64,000 nt of DNA, from assembly GCF_000238315.3 (NCBI RefSeq), contig NZ_CP011924.1, positions 393,501-457,500 of the forward strand, written 5' to 3'. The translations under genes and the position numbers were made by a program. The notes beneath the pieces were generated by a model, which did no database searches, was not told the DNA's origin, and saw nothing but the letters and a program-made list of their open reading frames with translations. The DNA is from Pseudoalteromonas piscicida (GTDB lineage Bacteria > Pseudomonadota > Gammaproteobacteria > Enterobacterales > Alteromonadaceae). Positions 9,718-22,931 of the stretch are shown one piece after another (the first letter of the stretch is position 1; every line of letters begins with the position of its first letter).

Positions 9718-11250
9718 ATGTGTGGTATCGTTGGGATAGTCGGAACATCTCCTGTAAATCAGGCGATTTATGACGGCTTAACTGTTTTGCAACACCGCGG
9801 CCAAGATGCGGCTGGCATTATTACCATTGACAACAATACGTTTAGCTTACGAAAAGCAAACGGTCTAGTGAAAGACGTATTTCATACAAGACACATGAAA
9901 CGCCTACAGGGCAACATTGGTCTTGGTCATGTACGTTATCCTACTGCTGGTTCTTCAAGCTCAGCAGAAGCTCAACCTTTCTACGTAAACTCTCCATTTG
10001 GTATTGCCCTTGCGCACAACGGCAACTTAACCAATGCAGAAAAATTAAAAGAGCGTTTATTTACTCAAGCACGTCGCCACGTTAATACTACGTCTGATTC
10101 TGAGATCCTGCTGAACATCTTAGCTCACGAGCTTGGCAAAACAGACAAGATGAAATTAGACGCGGAAGACATGTTTACGGCAGTAACTGAGGTTGTGTCT
10201 ATTGTTTCTGGTGGTTACGCGAGTATCGCGATGATCATCGGCCATGGTATTTTGGCATTTAGAGACCCTCACGGTATTCGTCCGCTTGTTTTCGGTAAGA
10301 AAGAAACTGAGCGTGGCATGGAATACATGTTCGCTTCAGAGAGTGTTGCATTGGCAACCGATGGCTTTGAGTTTGTGCGAGATGTTGCACCTGGTGAAGC
10401 TATTTACGTAACCGAAAAAGGTGAGTTTTTCTCTCAGATCTGTGCAGCTAAAACGACGCTTGCACCTTGTATCTTCGAGTTTGTATATTTTGCCCGTCCA
10501 GATTCAAACATTGATAAAATGTCTGTTTATGCAACTCGCGTGAATATGGGTACCAAGCTCGGTGAGAAAATCGCAACTGAGTGGGGCGATAAAGATATCG
10601 ACGTGGTTATCCCAATTCCTGAAACATCATGTGATATCGCACTTGAAATTGCTTCCGTGCTAGGGCTTCCTTATCGCCAAGGGTTTGTTAAGAACCGTTA
10701 TATTGGCCGTACTTTTATTATGCCAGGCCAAGAGCTGCGTAAGAAGTCTGTACGTCGTAAACTTAACGCAATTGACAGAGAGTTTGCTGGTAAGAACGTG
10801 CTACTTGTCGACGATTCGATTGTACGAGGCACTACATCAGCGCAAATCGTTGAGATGGCGCGTGAAGCGGGTGCGAAAAACGTGTACTTTGCATCAGCAG
10901 CACCAGAGGTAAGATTCCCGAACGTATATGGTATCGATATGCCTTCTGCATCAGAGCTAATCGCTCACGGTCGTGAAGTGGAAGATATCAATGCGAGTAT
11001 TGGCTCGGACGGTTTGATCTACCAATCACTAAGTGATTTGATTGCAGCCGTTGGTCAAGAAAACCCAGAGATAGCTCGCTTTGAGACTTCGGTATTTGAT
11101 GGTCAATACATCACAGGTGATGTTGACCAAAACTACCTCAATCACATTGATGAATTGCGCAATGATTCGGCAAAGTCTAATCGTGAAGCTGCGATGTCTG
11201 CAAGCCTTGAGTTACATAATCAAGAAGCGGAAAGCGCCGAAAGCGATTAA
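9718..11250 (+). CDS. purF: Amidophosphoribosyltransferase
   Basis: PurF makes 5-phosphoribosylamine from PRPP and glutamine, the first committed step of purine synthesis. The 510-residue protein begins MCGIVGIVG, so Cys2 becomes the N-terminal nucleophile of the glutaminase domain. The PRPP-binding loop [13 protein letters not shown] is near residue 362. GAGGAAATTTTT supplies the ribosome binding site. A clear terminator follows, ending the accD-purF block. Confidence 0.97.
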   Translation: MCGIVGIVGTSPVNQAIYDGLTVLQHRGQDAAGIITIDNNTFSLRKANGLVKDVFHTRHMKRLQGNIGLGHVRYPTAGSSSSAEAQPFYVNSPFGIALAHNGNLTNAEKLKERLFTQARRHVNTTSDSEILLNILAHELGKTDKMKLDAEDMFTAVTEVVSIVSGGYASIAMIIGHGILAFRDPHGIRPLVFGKKETERGMEYMFASESVALATDGFEFVRDVAPGEAIYVTEKGEFFSQICAAKTTLAPCIFEFVYFARPDSNIDKMSVYATRVNMGTKLGEKIATEWGDKDIDVVIPIPETSCDIALEIASVLGLPYRQGFVKNRYIGRTFIMPGQELRKKSVRRKLNAIDREFAGKNVLLVDDSIVRGTTSAQIVEMAREAGAKNVYFASAAPEVRFPNVYGIDMPSASELIAHGREVEDINASIGSDGLIYQSLSDLIAAVGQENPEIARFETSVFDGQYITGDVDQNYLNHIDELRNDSAKSNREAAMSASLELHNQEAESAESD

Positions 11251-11281
11251 ACTATTTGATGATGTGAATAAGCATTAAGAT

Positions 11282-11311
11282 AAAAACCCAAGTTAAACTT
11301 GGGTTTTTTTA
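11282..11311 (+). terminator. Rho-independent terminator after purF
   Basis: CCCAAGT and ACTTGGG form a 7-bp stem with a 3-base loop, extended by A and T runs on either side. It is 30 bases after the purF stop. The A-run on the left would let it also serve the convergent mipA-like gene. Confidence 0.9.
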
Positions 11312-11335
11312 TTTAATTTTAACTCAGGCAACAGC

Positions 11336-12121
11336 CTAAAATTGATAGACTAGGCCAACATAAGCGAGGTCACTGGTGTCTCTGTCTAGCAAAGGACTAT
11401 TGGCGATAGCATCATCGAGCTTAGTTCGTGTTATCCCACCAACCAAACTGAGTTGTGTTTTTAACTGATAATGTGCGGTAAACCCTGCCGAATAATTCAC
11501 GGCGTCATCAGCAGTTAAATAGCCCACTCGACCACGGCTTATATCGATGTTTTTCCCGCTTACCCCGTAAATATAATTGACGTAATCAGATTGCTGCCAC
11601 TCTACGTTACCTACTGCCGAGATTTTAAATCCTCGACCATCGTTGTACAGTGGGATTGATACCGAAAAAGTAGCCGTGGTTGAATCTGAATTATCGGAAA
11701 TATCACTGTGACCAGCGAGCGTAAACCACAAATAGGTGACGCCATAGTTAACGGTAACATCGCCATCCGGTGCGTCATACCCTTCAAAAACCTCGTCCTC
11801 AGATTTCGCATCTCGGAACACGCCGTCATAGCCGTCTTGACGATAGCCCAATCCGGAGTAGACAGATAAATCCTCGGTAATAGGGAAGCGATAGCCAATT
11901 AAGCTGTCTTTGTTGATAAACCAGTTTCCTTTTTGGATATCGATAATGGGAATTGAGATCAGCTCACTTTCAATGCCTTTCCATGGCAAATCTGCAGCGG
12001 CAGCTCCTCCTCCTAGACGAACTTGCCATTCGTCAGATGACGTTTCAATGGCGTGGCTACAAGAAGCAAAAGCGAGAGTGAAGATGGCAGCAGAGGTAAG
12101 TGCTGACTTGATGAGATACAT
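11336..12121 (-). CDS. MipA/OmpV family outer-membrane protein
   Basis: MipA/OmpV proteins are small outer-membrane beta-barrels, some of which scaffold murein enzymes. The 261-residue product has a signal peptide (cleavage probably after SHA, about residue 24), alternating beta-strand patterns such as YSGLGYRQDGYDG, and a C-terminal strand ending in Phe (YVGLVYQF), typical for outer-membrane insertion. It converges on purF. The exact substrate or partner cannot be told from sequence. Confidence 0.82.
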   Translation of the reverse strand: MYLIKSALTSAAIFTLAFASCSHAIETSSDEWQVRLGGGAAAADLPWKGIESELISIPIIDIQKGNWFINKDSLIGYRFPITEDLSVYSGLGYRQDGYDGVFRDAKSEDEVFEGYDAPDGDVTVNYGVTYLWFTLAGHSDISDNSDSTTATFSVSIPLYNDGRGFKISAVGNVEWQQSDYVNYIYGVSGKNIDISRGRVGYLTADDAVNYSAGFTAHYQLKTQLSLVGGITRTKLDDAIANSPLLDRDTSDLAYVGLVYQF

Positions 12122-12256
12122 ACAGAATTCCTTTCGTAAGTTAAAGGTTGCGAGAATTTAGAATGTAAGAAGTTTATTACAAGACTTGGAAAAGTGCTGT
12201 TAGAAAGTGTAATAAATTGTCGGGAAGCGTTGTCTGGTGTGCTAGGAGTCATTTGC

Positions 12257-12318
12257 CACACTCTTCTATTCGCTATTTCTATGGTTGTTTGCATAAAAGT
12301 AGCGAATAGAAGAGTGTG
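12257..12318. repeat. Perfect 19-bp inverted repeat between barA and mipA-like gene
   Basis: Arms 12257-12275 and 12300-12318 are perfectly complementary around a 24-base loop. The repeat begins 10 bases past the barA stop (minus strand). It may be a long barA 3' hairpin or an operator upstream of the mipA-like gene. No T-run follows on either strand. Confidence 0.85.
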
Positions 12319-12328
12319 AACATAAAGG

Positions 12329-15094
12329 TCAGTTGGATTGTGTGGGCTCGGAATCAGAAAGCAATAAAGTGAGTCCATCAACCAGCTCAAATAGCTCAGG
12401 CTCGATATCACTGAGTGGTTTTTCTTGTTTTAATCCTGTTTCAATGGTTTCGGCCAATTTCTTCAGGGTTGGCACGCCAGTGTAACAACATGCCCCGTGA
12501 AATTTATGCACTACTTTGAGCAACGTTGGGAGATCCTCTGCGTCTTGTGCAGACTCCAACTGCTGCAACGTTTCGGGCACGCTAGAAAGCAGCATGTTAA
12601 GCATCTCCAATGCTAAATCAGGTTTATTACCCGCGCGCTGTAACGCTAATCCCCAATCTAACATTTGGCTATTAAATGGCGGCACACTGTGCTGATGACT
12701 CTCGATATTTTTTTGTCTCGCGACTGGTGAAGATGCGCTATGGTCGCAAATAATTTGTTTGAGCATATCTTCATCTATGGGTTTAGTCATATAGTTACTA
12801 AAACCATCTTTAAGCAATTGCTCTTTTTCGCCCGCAAGCGCATGTGCGGTGACGGCGATGATAGGGGTATCCTCATTTAAGGACGAATCTCTTATGCTTC
12901 TACAGGCGCTTATACCATCCATTATGGGCATTTGAATATCCATAAATATCAGGTCGTATTTCCTTGATTTACATAAACTGACTGCTTGAGCGCCGTTATG
13001 TGCGGTATCTATTGCCTCTACCTGCTCATCTAACAAAGTACAGATCAACTTCAAGTTAGCATCGTTATCGTCTGCAACGAGCACTTTAAGTGGTAAACTG
13101 GTAGCTTCGATTTCATTGGCACTCATGTCTGGGTGGTCTAAACGATAAGGTGCTGCAAGCATTTCGCAGAGTTTTCTGTGATTAAGCGGTTTGCTTAAAC
13201 AAGCGTCAGCACCACTGCCAATAAGCGCCTCACGCATATTATAAGACACTGTATTAACCATCAAGTATAAGTAGTCTGCGGAGCCGCGAGCTTGCTTGAT
13301 GTAACTCTTAACCGTCTGCATTTGATCGACGCTTGCCATAGAGCCGATTAGACAGATATCGTAATTAAAATCCTGCGCCAAGGCTGTATCAAACTCTTCT
13401 TCGGTGAGGCAGCGTGTTACTTGCATGTCCCATGCTTGTAGCTGAGCCATAACAGCATGATGAGTATGCTCTTGCGGTTCAAAGTAAAGCACGCGCTTAT
13501 TTTCCAGCGGCTTGCTTGGTAAATCGTCGTTGTAGAGACGGTTTGGCAGGGCAAAGACGGCATTAAATGAGAAACATGTACCATTTCCAGGTGCTGAGTT
13601 CAGAGTGATACGGCCATTCATCGCCTCAACAATGTGCTTAGTGATGATAAGACCTAGGCCGGTGCCGCCAAATTTACGGGTGATACTGGTATCGGCTTGA
13701 GCAAACGGTGTAAATAGCGCGTCTTGTTTATCCTGCGCAATACCAACTCCTGTATCGCTGACAGACACTAACAAGGAGGACTGAGATTCATCCATCAAGC
13801 GATGGTTAATATCCACTTTGACTGAGCCTTTTTCCGTGAACTTGATGGCATTACTAATTAGATTGGTCAATACCTGCTTAAATCGCGTTGGGTCGCCAAT
13901 TAAGTTGTCGGGCACCTGGCGATTAACAGAAATCGAAAATTCTAGCTGTTTGTCGTGGGCGCTTGGCGCTAATAAGGTCATGACCTCATTAACGGCGTCG
14001 CGTAATTCAAACTGGATATTCTCCAGCTCCATAGCACCGGCTTCTAGTTTTGAGAAATCCAAGATGTCACTAATGATGGTAAGCAGGCTATTTGCAGATA
14101 GCTCTATGGTATCTAAATAATCTTTTTGGTGTTTATTTAATGGTGTTTTATAAAGTTGACGAGTAAAGCCTATGACCCCATTGAGCGGCGTTCTAAGTTC
14201 ATGACTCATTTTAGCCAAGAAATCCGATTTTACGCGGTTAGCGTCTTGTGCTTCTTTTTTGGCAATATTGAGCTGAATATTCTGCGTTTCATACTGCTCT
14301 AGGGTTTCGCGATAATCACTAGTTGCCTGATCAATGTGCTTTTGCATTTCGTCTTTTTGATTGGCCATCTTTCTGCCAATAACAATCAAGCCTTGGCGCA
14401 ACAGCTCAAACTCACCCCGCATCGGCTCATTGATAGCGATGTCTTGTTTACCTTCGTTGAGCTTGTCTGTGGCTAAAATCAAACTGGCAATCGGTTTGGT
14501 CAGCATACGTGATAATCGCATGGCCAACATAACACTAAGTAAAAAGGAGAAAATAATAACAATAGCACTCAAGATCAGCGCGCGCTGCTGCGATATCAAC
14601 GCTTGGTCTTTACTGATCTCTACAACTAAAATCGCGAGCGTAGCTGGTTCTGCACTGTGCCAATCGGTTTTTTTGGCTAAATGGTTTTTAACTGGTGAAT
14701 AAAACACAAAGGTATTTTTTAGTGCAGTAACTTCGGTGGTTTGTAGCTTTTGCACTTCACCAAAATAATGTAATTTGTCGAATTCACTATGATAATTACT
14801 GGTAAGAATAAGCTGATTTTGGTTATCAAACAGCGCGATACTTTTTACCAGTGGTGCGTGTTTATTGTGTGCTTGGCTTAAAATGCGGTGTAAATGCGCT
14901 TTATCTTGTTTTTCTATTGGGTATTCTACTGACATGGCCAGAGAATCTGCAATGCGATTTCCCTGACTTATCAGAATTTCCTCAAGCTCTACGTAGCGAT
15001 TTATAGTAAAATAACCACCAAGTAGCAAGCCAACCAAAAGAGTTGGCAAAAGAGTGAGTAGTAAAATACTGTCACGCAGGTTTAATTTTGTCAT
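12329..15094 (-). CDS. barA: Hybrid sensor histidine kinase BarA
   Basis: BarA (GacS family) phosphorylates the UvrY/GacA regulator, which controls Csr small RNAs. The 921-residue protein has a membrane helix near residues 10-30, a periplasmic sensor, a second helix near 168-190, HAMP, HisKA with His298 in KMSHELRTPLNG, HATPase, a degenerate receiver, a true receiver with Asp719 (FMDIQMP) and a C-terminal HPt domain with His866 (KFHGACC). This order is that of BarA. It is divergent from rlmD, the conserved gammaproteobacterial arrangement. Confidence 0.95.
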   Translation of the reverse strand: MTKLNLRDSILLLTLLPTLLVGLLLGGYFTINRYVELEEILISQGNRIADSLAMSVEYPIEKQDKAHLHRILSQAHNKHAPLVKSIALFDNQNQLILTSNYHSEFDKLHYFGEVQKLQTTEVTALKNTFVFYSPVKNHLAKKTDWHSAEPATLAILVVEISKDQALISQQRALILSAIVIIFSFLLSVMLAMRLSRMLTKPIASLILATDKLNEGKQDIAINEPMRGEFELLRQGLIVIGRKMANQKDEMQKHIDQATSDYRETLEQYETQNIQLNIAKKEAQDANRVKSDFLAKMSHELRTPLNGVIGFTRQLYKTPLNKHQKDYLDTIELSANSLLTIISDILDFSKLEAGAMELENIQFELRDAVNEVMTLLAPSAHDKQLEFSISVNRQVPDNLIGDPTRFKQVLTNLISNAIKFTEKGSVKVDINHRLMDESQSSLLVSVSDTGVGIAQDKQDALFTPFAQADTSITRKFGGTGLGLIITKHIVEAMNGRITLNSAPGNGTCFSFNAVFALPNRLYNDDLPSKPLENKRVLYFEPQEHTHHAVMAQLQAWDMQVTRCLTEEEFDTALAQDFNYDICLIGSMASVDQMQTVKSYIKQARGSADYLYLMVNTVSYNMREALIGSGADACLSKPLNHRKLCEMLAAPYRLDHPDMSANEIEATSLPLKVLVADDNDANLKLICTLLDEQVEAIDTAHNGAQAVSLCKSRKYDLIFMDIQMPIMDGISACRSIRDSSLNEDTPIIAVTAHALAGEKEQLLKDGFSNYMTKPIDEDMLKQIICDHSASSPVARQKNIESHQHSVPPFNSQMLDWGLALQRAGNKPDLALEMLNMLLSSVPETLQQLESAQDAEDLPTLLKVVHKFHGACCYTGVPTLKKLAETIETGLKQEKPLSDIEPELFELVDGLTLLLSDSEPTQSN

Positions 15095-15172
15095 AGGGTC
15101 AAAAAAGTGCAGAGAAATCTGTAACTAAGATTATCTTTTACCGACGTGATAAGCAAACAAATGAGGAACCCA

Positions 15173-16492
15173 ATGGCACAGATTTTTCGTGCTAAGAAAG
15201 CTGCTAAGCCGTCAAAGCAAATAGAATTAAACATAGAGTCAATGGATCATCAGGGGCGAGGTGTTGCTCGTCACGAAGGTAAGGTCTGTTTTGTGGCAGG
15301 TGCCTTGACTGGCGAGCGAGTGAGAGCACAGGTTGTACAGGCCAAGTCTAAACTGTTGGAAGCGAAGATGACCAAAGTACTTAATACCTCTAAAGAGCGT
15401 GTTAAGCCGTTTTGCCCGCATTACCAGCAGTGTGGTGGTTGTAGCTTGCAGCATCAAAGTGTTGATGGTCAGCTCAATGAAAAGCAACATGCAGTTGAAA
15501 AACTTTTTGCGCGTTTTGCTAACATTAAACACTTACCTTGGCAAGCACCGATCACTTCTATGCCGCTTCATTATCGCCGAGCAGCTCGTTTGGCATGTAT
15601 TTATGATAAACAAAGCAAAAGCGTGAAGTTAGGCTTTAGAGCTAGTCAGTCGAAGCAGATTATCGAAATAGCGCAGTGTGACGTATTGGTGTCGCCTTTT
15701 GATCGTATTGTTAATACGCTAAATGCGCTTGCACAGTCGCTAAGTGAGTTTAGGCTGATCAGTCATATTCAGCTTTGTCAGGCCGACAACCATAATTATG
15801 TGTTGTGTCGTCATACAAAGCCACTGTCCGCTTCGACTCGCGAAACGTTACAAAACGAGCTAGAAAATTGCCAGGTCCTGTTTGACGATGGCGAGACGCC
15901 AGTTGTGTATTCCCCGATGCCGTACTATCACCTTGGTGAATTTGGTTTAACACTTGAATTTAAATTGAACAACTTTATTCAAGTGAATCAATCAGTAAAT
16001 GAAGCAATGCTGCGCCAAGCGACAGACTGGCTACAGCTGAGTAACGATGAAAGTGTCCTCGATCTTTTCTGTGGGGTGGGAAATTTCTCATTGGTGCTCG
16101 CAAAACAAGCAAAAAATGTGATTGGGGTAGAAGGTGAAGCGCAATCGGTTGCAATGGCTCAGCAAAATGCGCAAACTAATCAAATCAGTAATGTTCAGTT
16201 TCACTGTTTTGATCTAACCCAGTCGATTACAGAGGCTGCTTGGTTCGACGCAAATCTGGATGTGTTGGTACTGGACCCATCAAGGCCTGGTGCACTTGAG
16301 GTTCTGCAGCAATTACCGTTGACGCAGTTTACCCGTATTTTATACGTGTCATGCGATCCTGTGACACTGGCGCGCGATGCTTTGGTAATAGCGCAGGCAG
16401 GCTTTGAATTAGAAAAGCTTGGCTTAATGAATATGTTTGTTCACACGGGACATATCGAAACCATGGCGCTGTTTAAAAAACAGTGTAAATAA
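15173..16492 (+). CDS. rlmD: 23S rRNA (uracil-1939-C5)-methyltransferase RlmD
   Basis: RlmD uses S-adenosylmethionine to make m5U1939 in 23S rRNA. The 439-residue protein has an N-terminal TRAM-like domain, iron-sulfur cysteines (C-x5-C-x2-C in CPHYQQCGGC plus a later Cys in IAQCDVL), the SAM motif VLDLFCGVGNFS and catalytic Cys394 in YVSCDPVTLARD. ATG 15173 is chosen because AGGA sits five bases upstream. Earlier in-frame GTG 15146 and ATG 15161 lack this. barA/rlmD/relA/mazG order matches E. coli. Confidence 0.95.
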   Translation: MAQIFRAKKAAKPSKQIELNIESMDHQGRGVARHEGKVCFVAGALTGERVRAQVVQAKSKLLEAKMTKVLNTSKERVKPFCPHYQQCGGCSLQHQSVDGQLNEKQHAVEKLFARFANIKHLPWQAPITSMPLHYRRAARLACIYDKQSKSVKLGFRASQSKQIIEIAQCDVLVSPFDRIVNTLNALAQSLSEFRLISHIQLCQADNHNYVLCRHTKPLSASTRETLQNELENCQVLFDDGETPVVYSPMPYYHLGEFGLTLEFKLNNFIQVNQSVNEAMLRQATDWLQLSNDESVLDLFCGVGNFSLVLAKQAKNVIGVEGEAQSVAMAQQNAQTNQISNVQFHCFDLTQSITEAAWFDANLDVLVLDPSRPGALEVLQQLPLTQFTRILYVSCDPVTLARDALVIAQAGFELEKLGLMNMFVHTGHIETMALFKKQCK

Positions 16493-16584
16493 CCTGAGCT
16501 TTGAGGCCGTTATTGCCCGAGCATTAGGTTAAATAATTTACCCGAAAATGAGGCGGGTAAGTAATTTTAAGGAGGTATCAAAAC

Positions 16585-18738
16585 ATGGTTGCTACTCGGC
16601 AGTCGCATCAAACCACTTTGCCACTAGAGTTTGATGCGCGACTCACTATCTTAAACTTGTCAGAGGATCAAAGGGACTGGCTGCAAAAGGCCTATGAACT
16701 TTGTCCCGCGGATGAGTCAACGGAACATCTCAATAATGCCATCGAAATGGTCGAGATCCTTGCAGACTTAAATTTTGATAGCGAATCTTTAGCAACTGCG
16801 TTTTTAACTCCTTATTTTGTTGCTGGAAAGTTGTCCCTTGAGCAAGTAGAGGAAGCGCTTGGCAAAAATATCTCTCTGCTTTTAAGAGGGGTGGAGAATA
16901 TGGACACCATCAGCACTTTAGCACACCAAAGCTCGGGTAAGGTACAAGTCGACAACATCCGCCGTATGTTACTCGCTATGGTGGAAGATGTGCGTGCCGT
17001 GGTGATTAAGCTTGCTGAGCAAATCTGCCATTTACGTGCGGTTAAGAAAGCATCGGAAGAAGAAAGAGTCGTTGCTGCAAAAGCCGCAGCAAATATTTTT
17101 GCGCCACTTGCGAATCGGTTGGGGATTGGTCAATTAAAATGGGAACTTGAAGATCTCTCGTTCCGTTATTTACATCCGGATACGTATAAGTCTATTGCCA
17201 AGAAGCTTTCTGATAAACGCCTAGACCGCGAAGCTTATATGGAAAATATGGTTAATTCGGTGGCACAAAAACTTGCGGATGCAGGCATTAAAGCGCAGGT
17301 CTACGGTCGCCCTAAACATATTTACAGCATTTATAAAAAAATGGCGCAGAAAAGCTATGAATTCGAACAGTTGTTCGACATTCGCGCGATGCGAGTGGTG
17401 GTAGATGAAATTCAAGATTGCTACGCCGCTTTGGGTATTGTGCACACCAGTTGGCGACATTTAAACAAAGAGTTTGACGACTATATTGCTACGCCTAAGC
17501 AAAACGGCTATCAGTCTATCCACACCGTGGTATTTGGTCCTGAGGGCAAAACGGTAGAAATCCAAATTCGCACTGAGGCCATGCATCGAGATGCAGAGCT
17601 TGGGGTGGCGGCACATTGGATGTACAAAGAAGGTGCATTGCCGGGCAGAAACTCAGGATACGAGCAAAAAATTAGCTGGCTACGCAAACTGTTGCAGTGG
17701 CAAGAAGAAGTGGTAGATGGCAGTGAAATAGCTGATGAGCTAAAGAATCAGGTTGTCGAAGACCGTGTTTATGTATTCACGCCCAAGGGCGATATCTTTG
17801 ATTTGCCGTTAGGCTCGACGCCACTCGACTTTGCATACTACATTCATTCCAATGTTGGACATCGCTGCATTGGTGCAAAAGTGTTTGGTAAAATAGTGCC
17901 TTTCACTTACACATTGCGCACCGGCGATCAGGTAGAAATTCTTACCCAGAAAAATGCTTCGCCAAGTCGAGATTGGTTAAACCCGTCGCTGGGATATATT
18001 CACTCTTCAAGAGCGCGCAGTAAAATCCATCACTGGTTTAAGCAGCAAGATAGAGACAAAAATCTTCAAGCGGGTAAGGAAATTTTAGATAGTCATCTGC
18101 AAAAACTAGATATTACCTATAAAGATTTAGAACCCGCGATTGACCGCTTTAACTTTAAAGAGCTCGACGATTTAATGGTGGCGATTGGTGCCGGTGATAT
18201 TCGTATCAACCAATTCCTGAACTACGTTCAAGATAAACCTGAGGATACACCTAAGTTAAAAATCTCCTCGCCAAAACACACTAAAGGCGACAAAAACGCA
18301 GTGGTGGTTGATGGGGTTGGCAGCTTGATGAGTCATATGGCGAAATGCTGTGAGCCTGTACCGGGCGATGAAATTGTGGGTTACATCACGCAAGGGCGAG
18401 GTATTGCTGTGCATCGCTCTGATTGTGAGTCATTTGCTCATATTACGGATGTACATCCAGAGCGTGAGATTGCGGTCAGTTGGTCAGATGATGTTAAAGC
18501 GTCGTACGCCATTACATTAAAAATTGAAGCGCACGACCGTCAAGGGCTGATCCGAGACATTAGCTCTGTGCTTGCCAATGAAAAAGTCAATGTGCTCAAT
18601 ATGAACGTACAAACACAAGACGATAAAAACGTAGCAGTATTTATGATGAAGGTAGAGGTGGATGACCTTTCTGCTATGCATCGTTTGCTGACTAAATTGA
18701 TGCAAATCGAAGGTGTTTTTGATGCTAAACGACTCTAA
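16585..18738 (+). CDS. relA: GTP pyrophosphokinase RelA
   Basis: RelA makes (p)ppGpp on ribosomes stalled with uncharged tRNA. The 717-residue protein has a degenerate hydrolase region lacking the HD dyad, the synthetase domain (YGRPKHIYSIYKKM, QNGYQSIHT), a TGS domain (VYVFTPKGDIFDLP), a Cys-containing segment (MAKCCEPVPGD) and a C-terminal ACT domain. It has a full AAGGAGGT ribosome binding site. A small hairpin (16538-16544 with 16554-16560) lies just upstream. The missing HD motif separates it from SpoT. Confidence 0.96.
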   Translation: MVATRQSHQTTLPLEFDARLTILNLSEDQRDWLQKAYELCPADESTEHLNNAIEMVEILADLNFDSESLATAFLTPYFVAGKLSLEQVEEALGKNISLLLRGVENMDTISTLAHQSSGKVQVDNIRRMLLAMVEDVRAVVIKLAEQICHLRAVKKASEEERVVAAKAAANIFAPLANRLGIGQLKWELEDLSFRYLHPDTYKSIAKKLSDKRLDREAYMENMVNSVAQKLADAGIKAQVYGRPKHIYSIYKKMAQKSYEFEQLFDIRAMRVVVDEIQDCYAALGIVHTSWRHLNKEFDDYIATPKQNGYQSIHTVVFGPEGKTVEIQIRTEAMHRDAELGVAAHWMYKEGALPGRNSGYEQKISWLRKLLQWQEEVVDGSEIADELKNQVVEDRVYVFTPKGDIFDLPLGSTPLDFAYYIHSNVGHRCIGAKVFGKIVPFTYTLRTGDQVEILTQKNASPSRDWLNPSLGYIHSSRARSKIHHWFKQQDRDKNLQAGKEILDSHLQKLDITYKDLEPAIDRFNFKELDDLMVAIGAGDIRINQFLNYVQDKPEDTPKLKISSPKHTKGDKNAVVVDGVGSLMSHMAKCCEPVPGDEIVGYITQGRGIAVHRSDCESFAHITDVHPEREIAVSWSDDVKASYAITLKIEAHDRQGLIRDISSVLANEKVNVLNMNVQTQDDKNVAVFMMKVEVDDLSAMHRLLTKLMQIEGVFDAKRL

Positions 18739-19546
18739 GCCTTCTACAGCAATTGGGATAGAGCAGCTGCTAGAGATTATGTCGCAGCTGCGCGACCCAA
18801 GCACTGGATGCGACTGGGATAAGAAGCAAACCTTTAAAACCATTGTCCCTCATACGTTAGAAGAAGCACACGAAGTTGCCGATGCTATCGAGCAAGGCGA
18901 CTTTGCTCACTTAAAAGAAGAGTTGGGAGACTTGCTGTTCCAAGTGATTTTTTATGCTCAGCTTGGAAAAGAGCAGGGGTTGTTTGATTTTGCTGACATA
19001 GTGCAAACTCTCAATGACAAATTAGTGAGACGTCACCCTCATGTATTTGAAAAGCAGGAAAGTTTAAGCGAAGCAGAGCTTGAGCAGCAATGGCACGCCA
19101 TTAAACAGCAAGAAAAACAGGGGCAAAAACAAGGGGCGTTCGCGGCGGATATTCCAAGTAGCTTGCCAGCATTATCAAAAGCCTTCAAAATTCAAAAGCA
19201 AGCAGCCAAACTCGGATTTGACTGGCCAAGTTACCACGGCGCGTGGGATAAAGTACAAGAGGAAGTCGCAGAGGTGAGCGAGGCGCTGCAAGTTGACCCA
19301 CTCTCTGAACATGCTGCGGAAGAGGTGGGCGACTTGTTGTTTGCAACTGTGAATGTGAGCCGACATATAAAACGAGATCCTGAGCAGCTGCTACGTCAAG
19401 CCAACGAGAAATTTAGAAATCGCTTTGTGCAAGTCGAAGCCGTTTTGAATGAGTCCTCACTATCACTTAAAGATGCGAGCTTGGAGGAGATGGATGGCGC
19501 TTGGGAGACAGTGAAACGTCGTCAACGCAGCAAAAACAGAGACTGA
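18722..19546 (+). CDS. mazG: Nucleoside triphosphate pyrophosphohydrolase MazG
   Basis: MazG hydrolyses NTPs to NMPs and moderates ppGpp responses and cell death. The 274-residue protein has two MazG helical domains with the metal-binding motifs EELGDLLFQ and EEVGDLLFA. The ATG at 18722 overlaps the relA end by 17 bases and follows GAAGGT, suggesting translational coupling. A GTG at 18713 is in frame but less likely. relA-mazG pairing is conserved. Confidence 0.94.
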   Translation: MLNDSKPSTAIGIEQLLEIMSQLRDPSTGCDWDKKQTFKTIVPHTLEEAHEVADAIEQGDFAHLKEELGDLLFQVIFYAQLGKEQGLFDFADIVQTLNDKLVRRHPHVFEKQESLSEAELEQQWHAIKQQEKQGQKQGAFAADIPSSLPALSKAFKIQKQAAKLGFDWPSYHGAWDKVQEEVAEVSEALQVDPLSEHAAEEVGDLLFATVNVSRHIKRDPEQLLRQANEKFRNRFVQVEAVLNESSLSLKDASLEEMDGAWETVKRRQRSKNRD

Positions 19547-19601
19547 TTTTTACGGTTTGTTCGTTAATTAAAACGACCCCCTGATAAAATATATTACCGT
19601 G

Positions 19602-21339
<1,738 letters not shown>

Positions 21340-21344
21340 TAAGA

Positions 21345-21372
21345 AAAAGCCGTGCTCTTGCACGGCTTTTTT
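21345..21372 (+). terminator. Rho-independent terminator after pyrG
   Basis: AAAAGCCGTGC and GCACGGCTTTT pair perfectly around a TCTT loop, followed by a T-run. It starts 6 bases after the pyrG stop. Confidence 0.95.
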
Positions 21373-21503
21373 GTTGCAGAAGGTTTTGCAATAGGCGCTA
21401 AGTGTAGTGTTTATCGCCAAACTTTTTCTTATCTGCCGGCGCGTCAATGTGATACGTGTAAATTCTTCACTTTGCGAAGCAACAGAGATAAGGCAAACTT
21501 TAA

Positions 21504-22874
<1,371 letters not shown>

Positions 22875-22896
22875 TTAGCATTACTTGATGTATTGT

Positions 22897-22927
22897 AAAA
22901 ACGCCAGTTTAGCTACTGGCGTTTTTT
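22897..22927 (+). terminator. Rho-independent terminator after eno
   Basis: AACGCCAGT and ACTGGCGTT form a stem with a short loop, flanked by an A-run and a T-run. It could also serve the convergent peptide gene. Confidence 0.95.
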
Positions 22928-22931
22928 ATTG

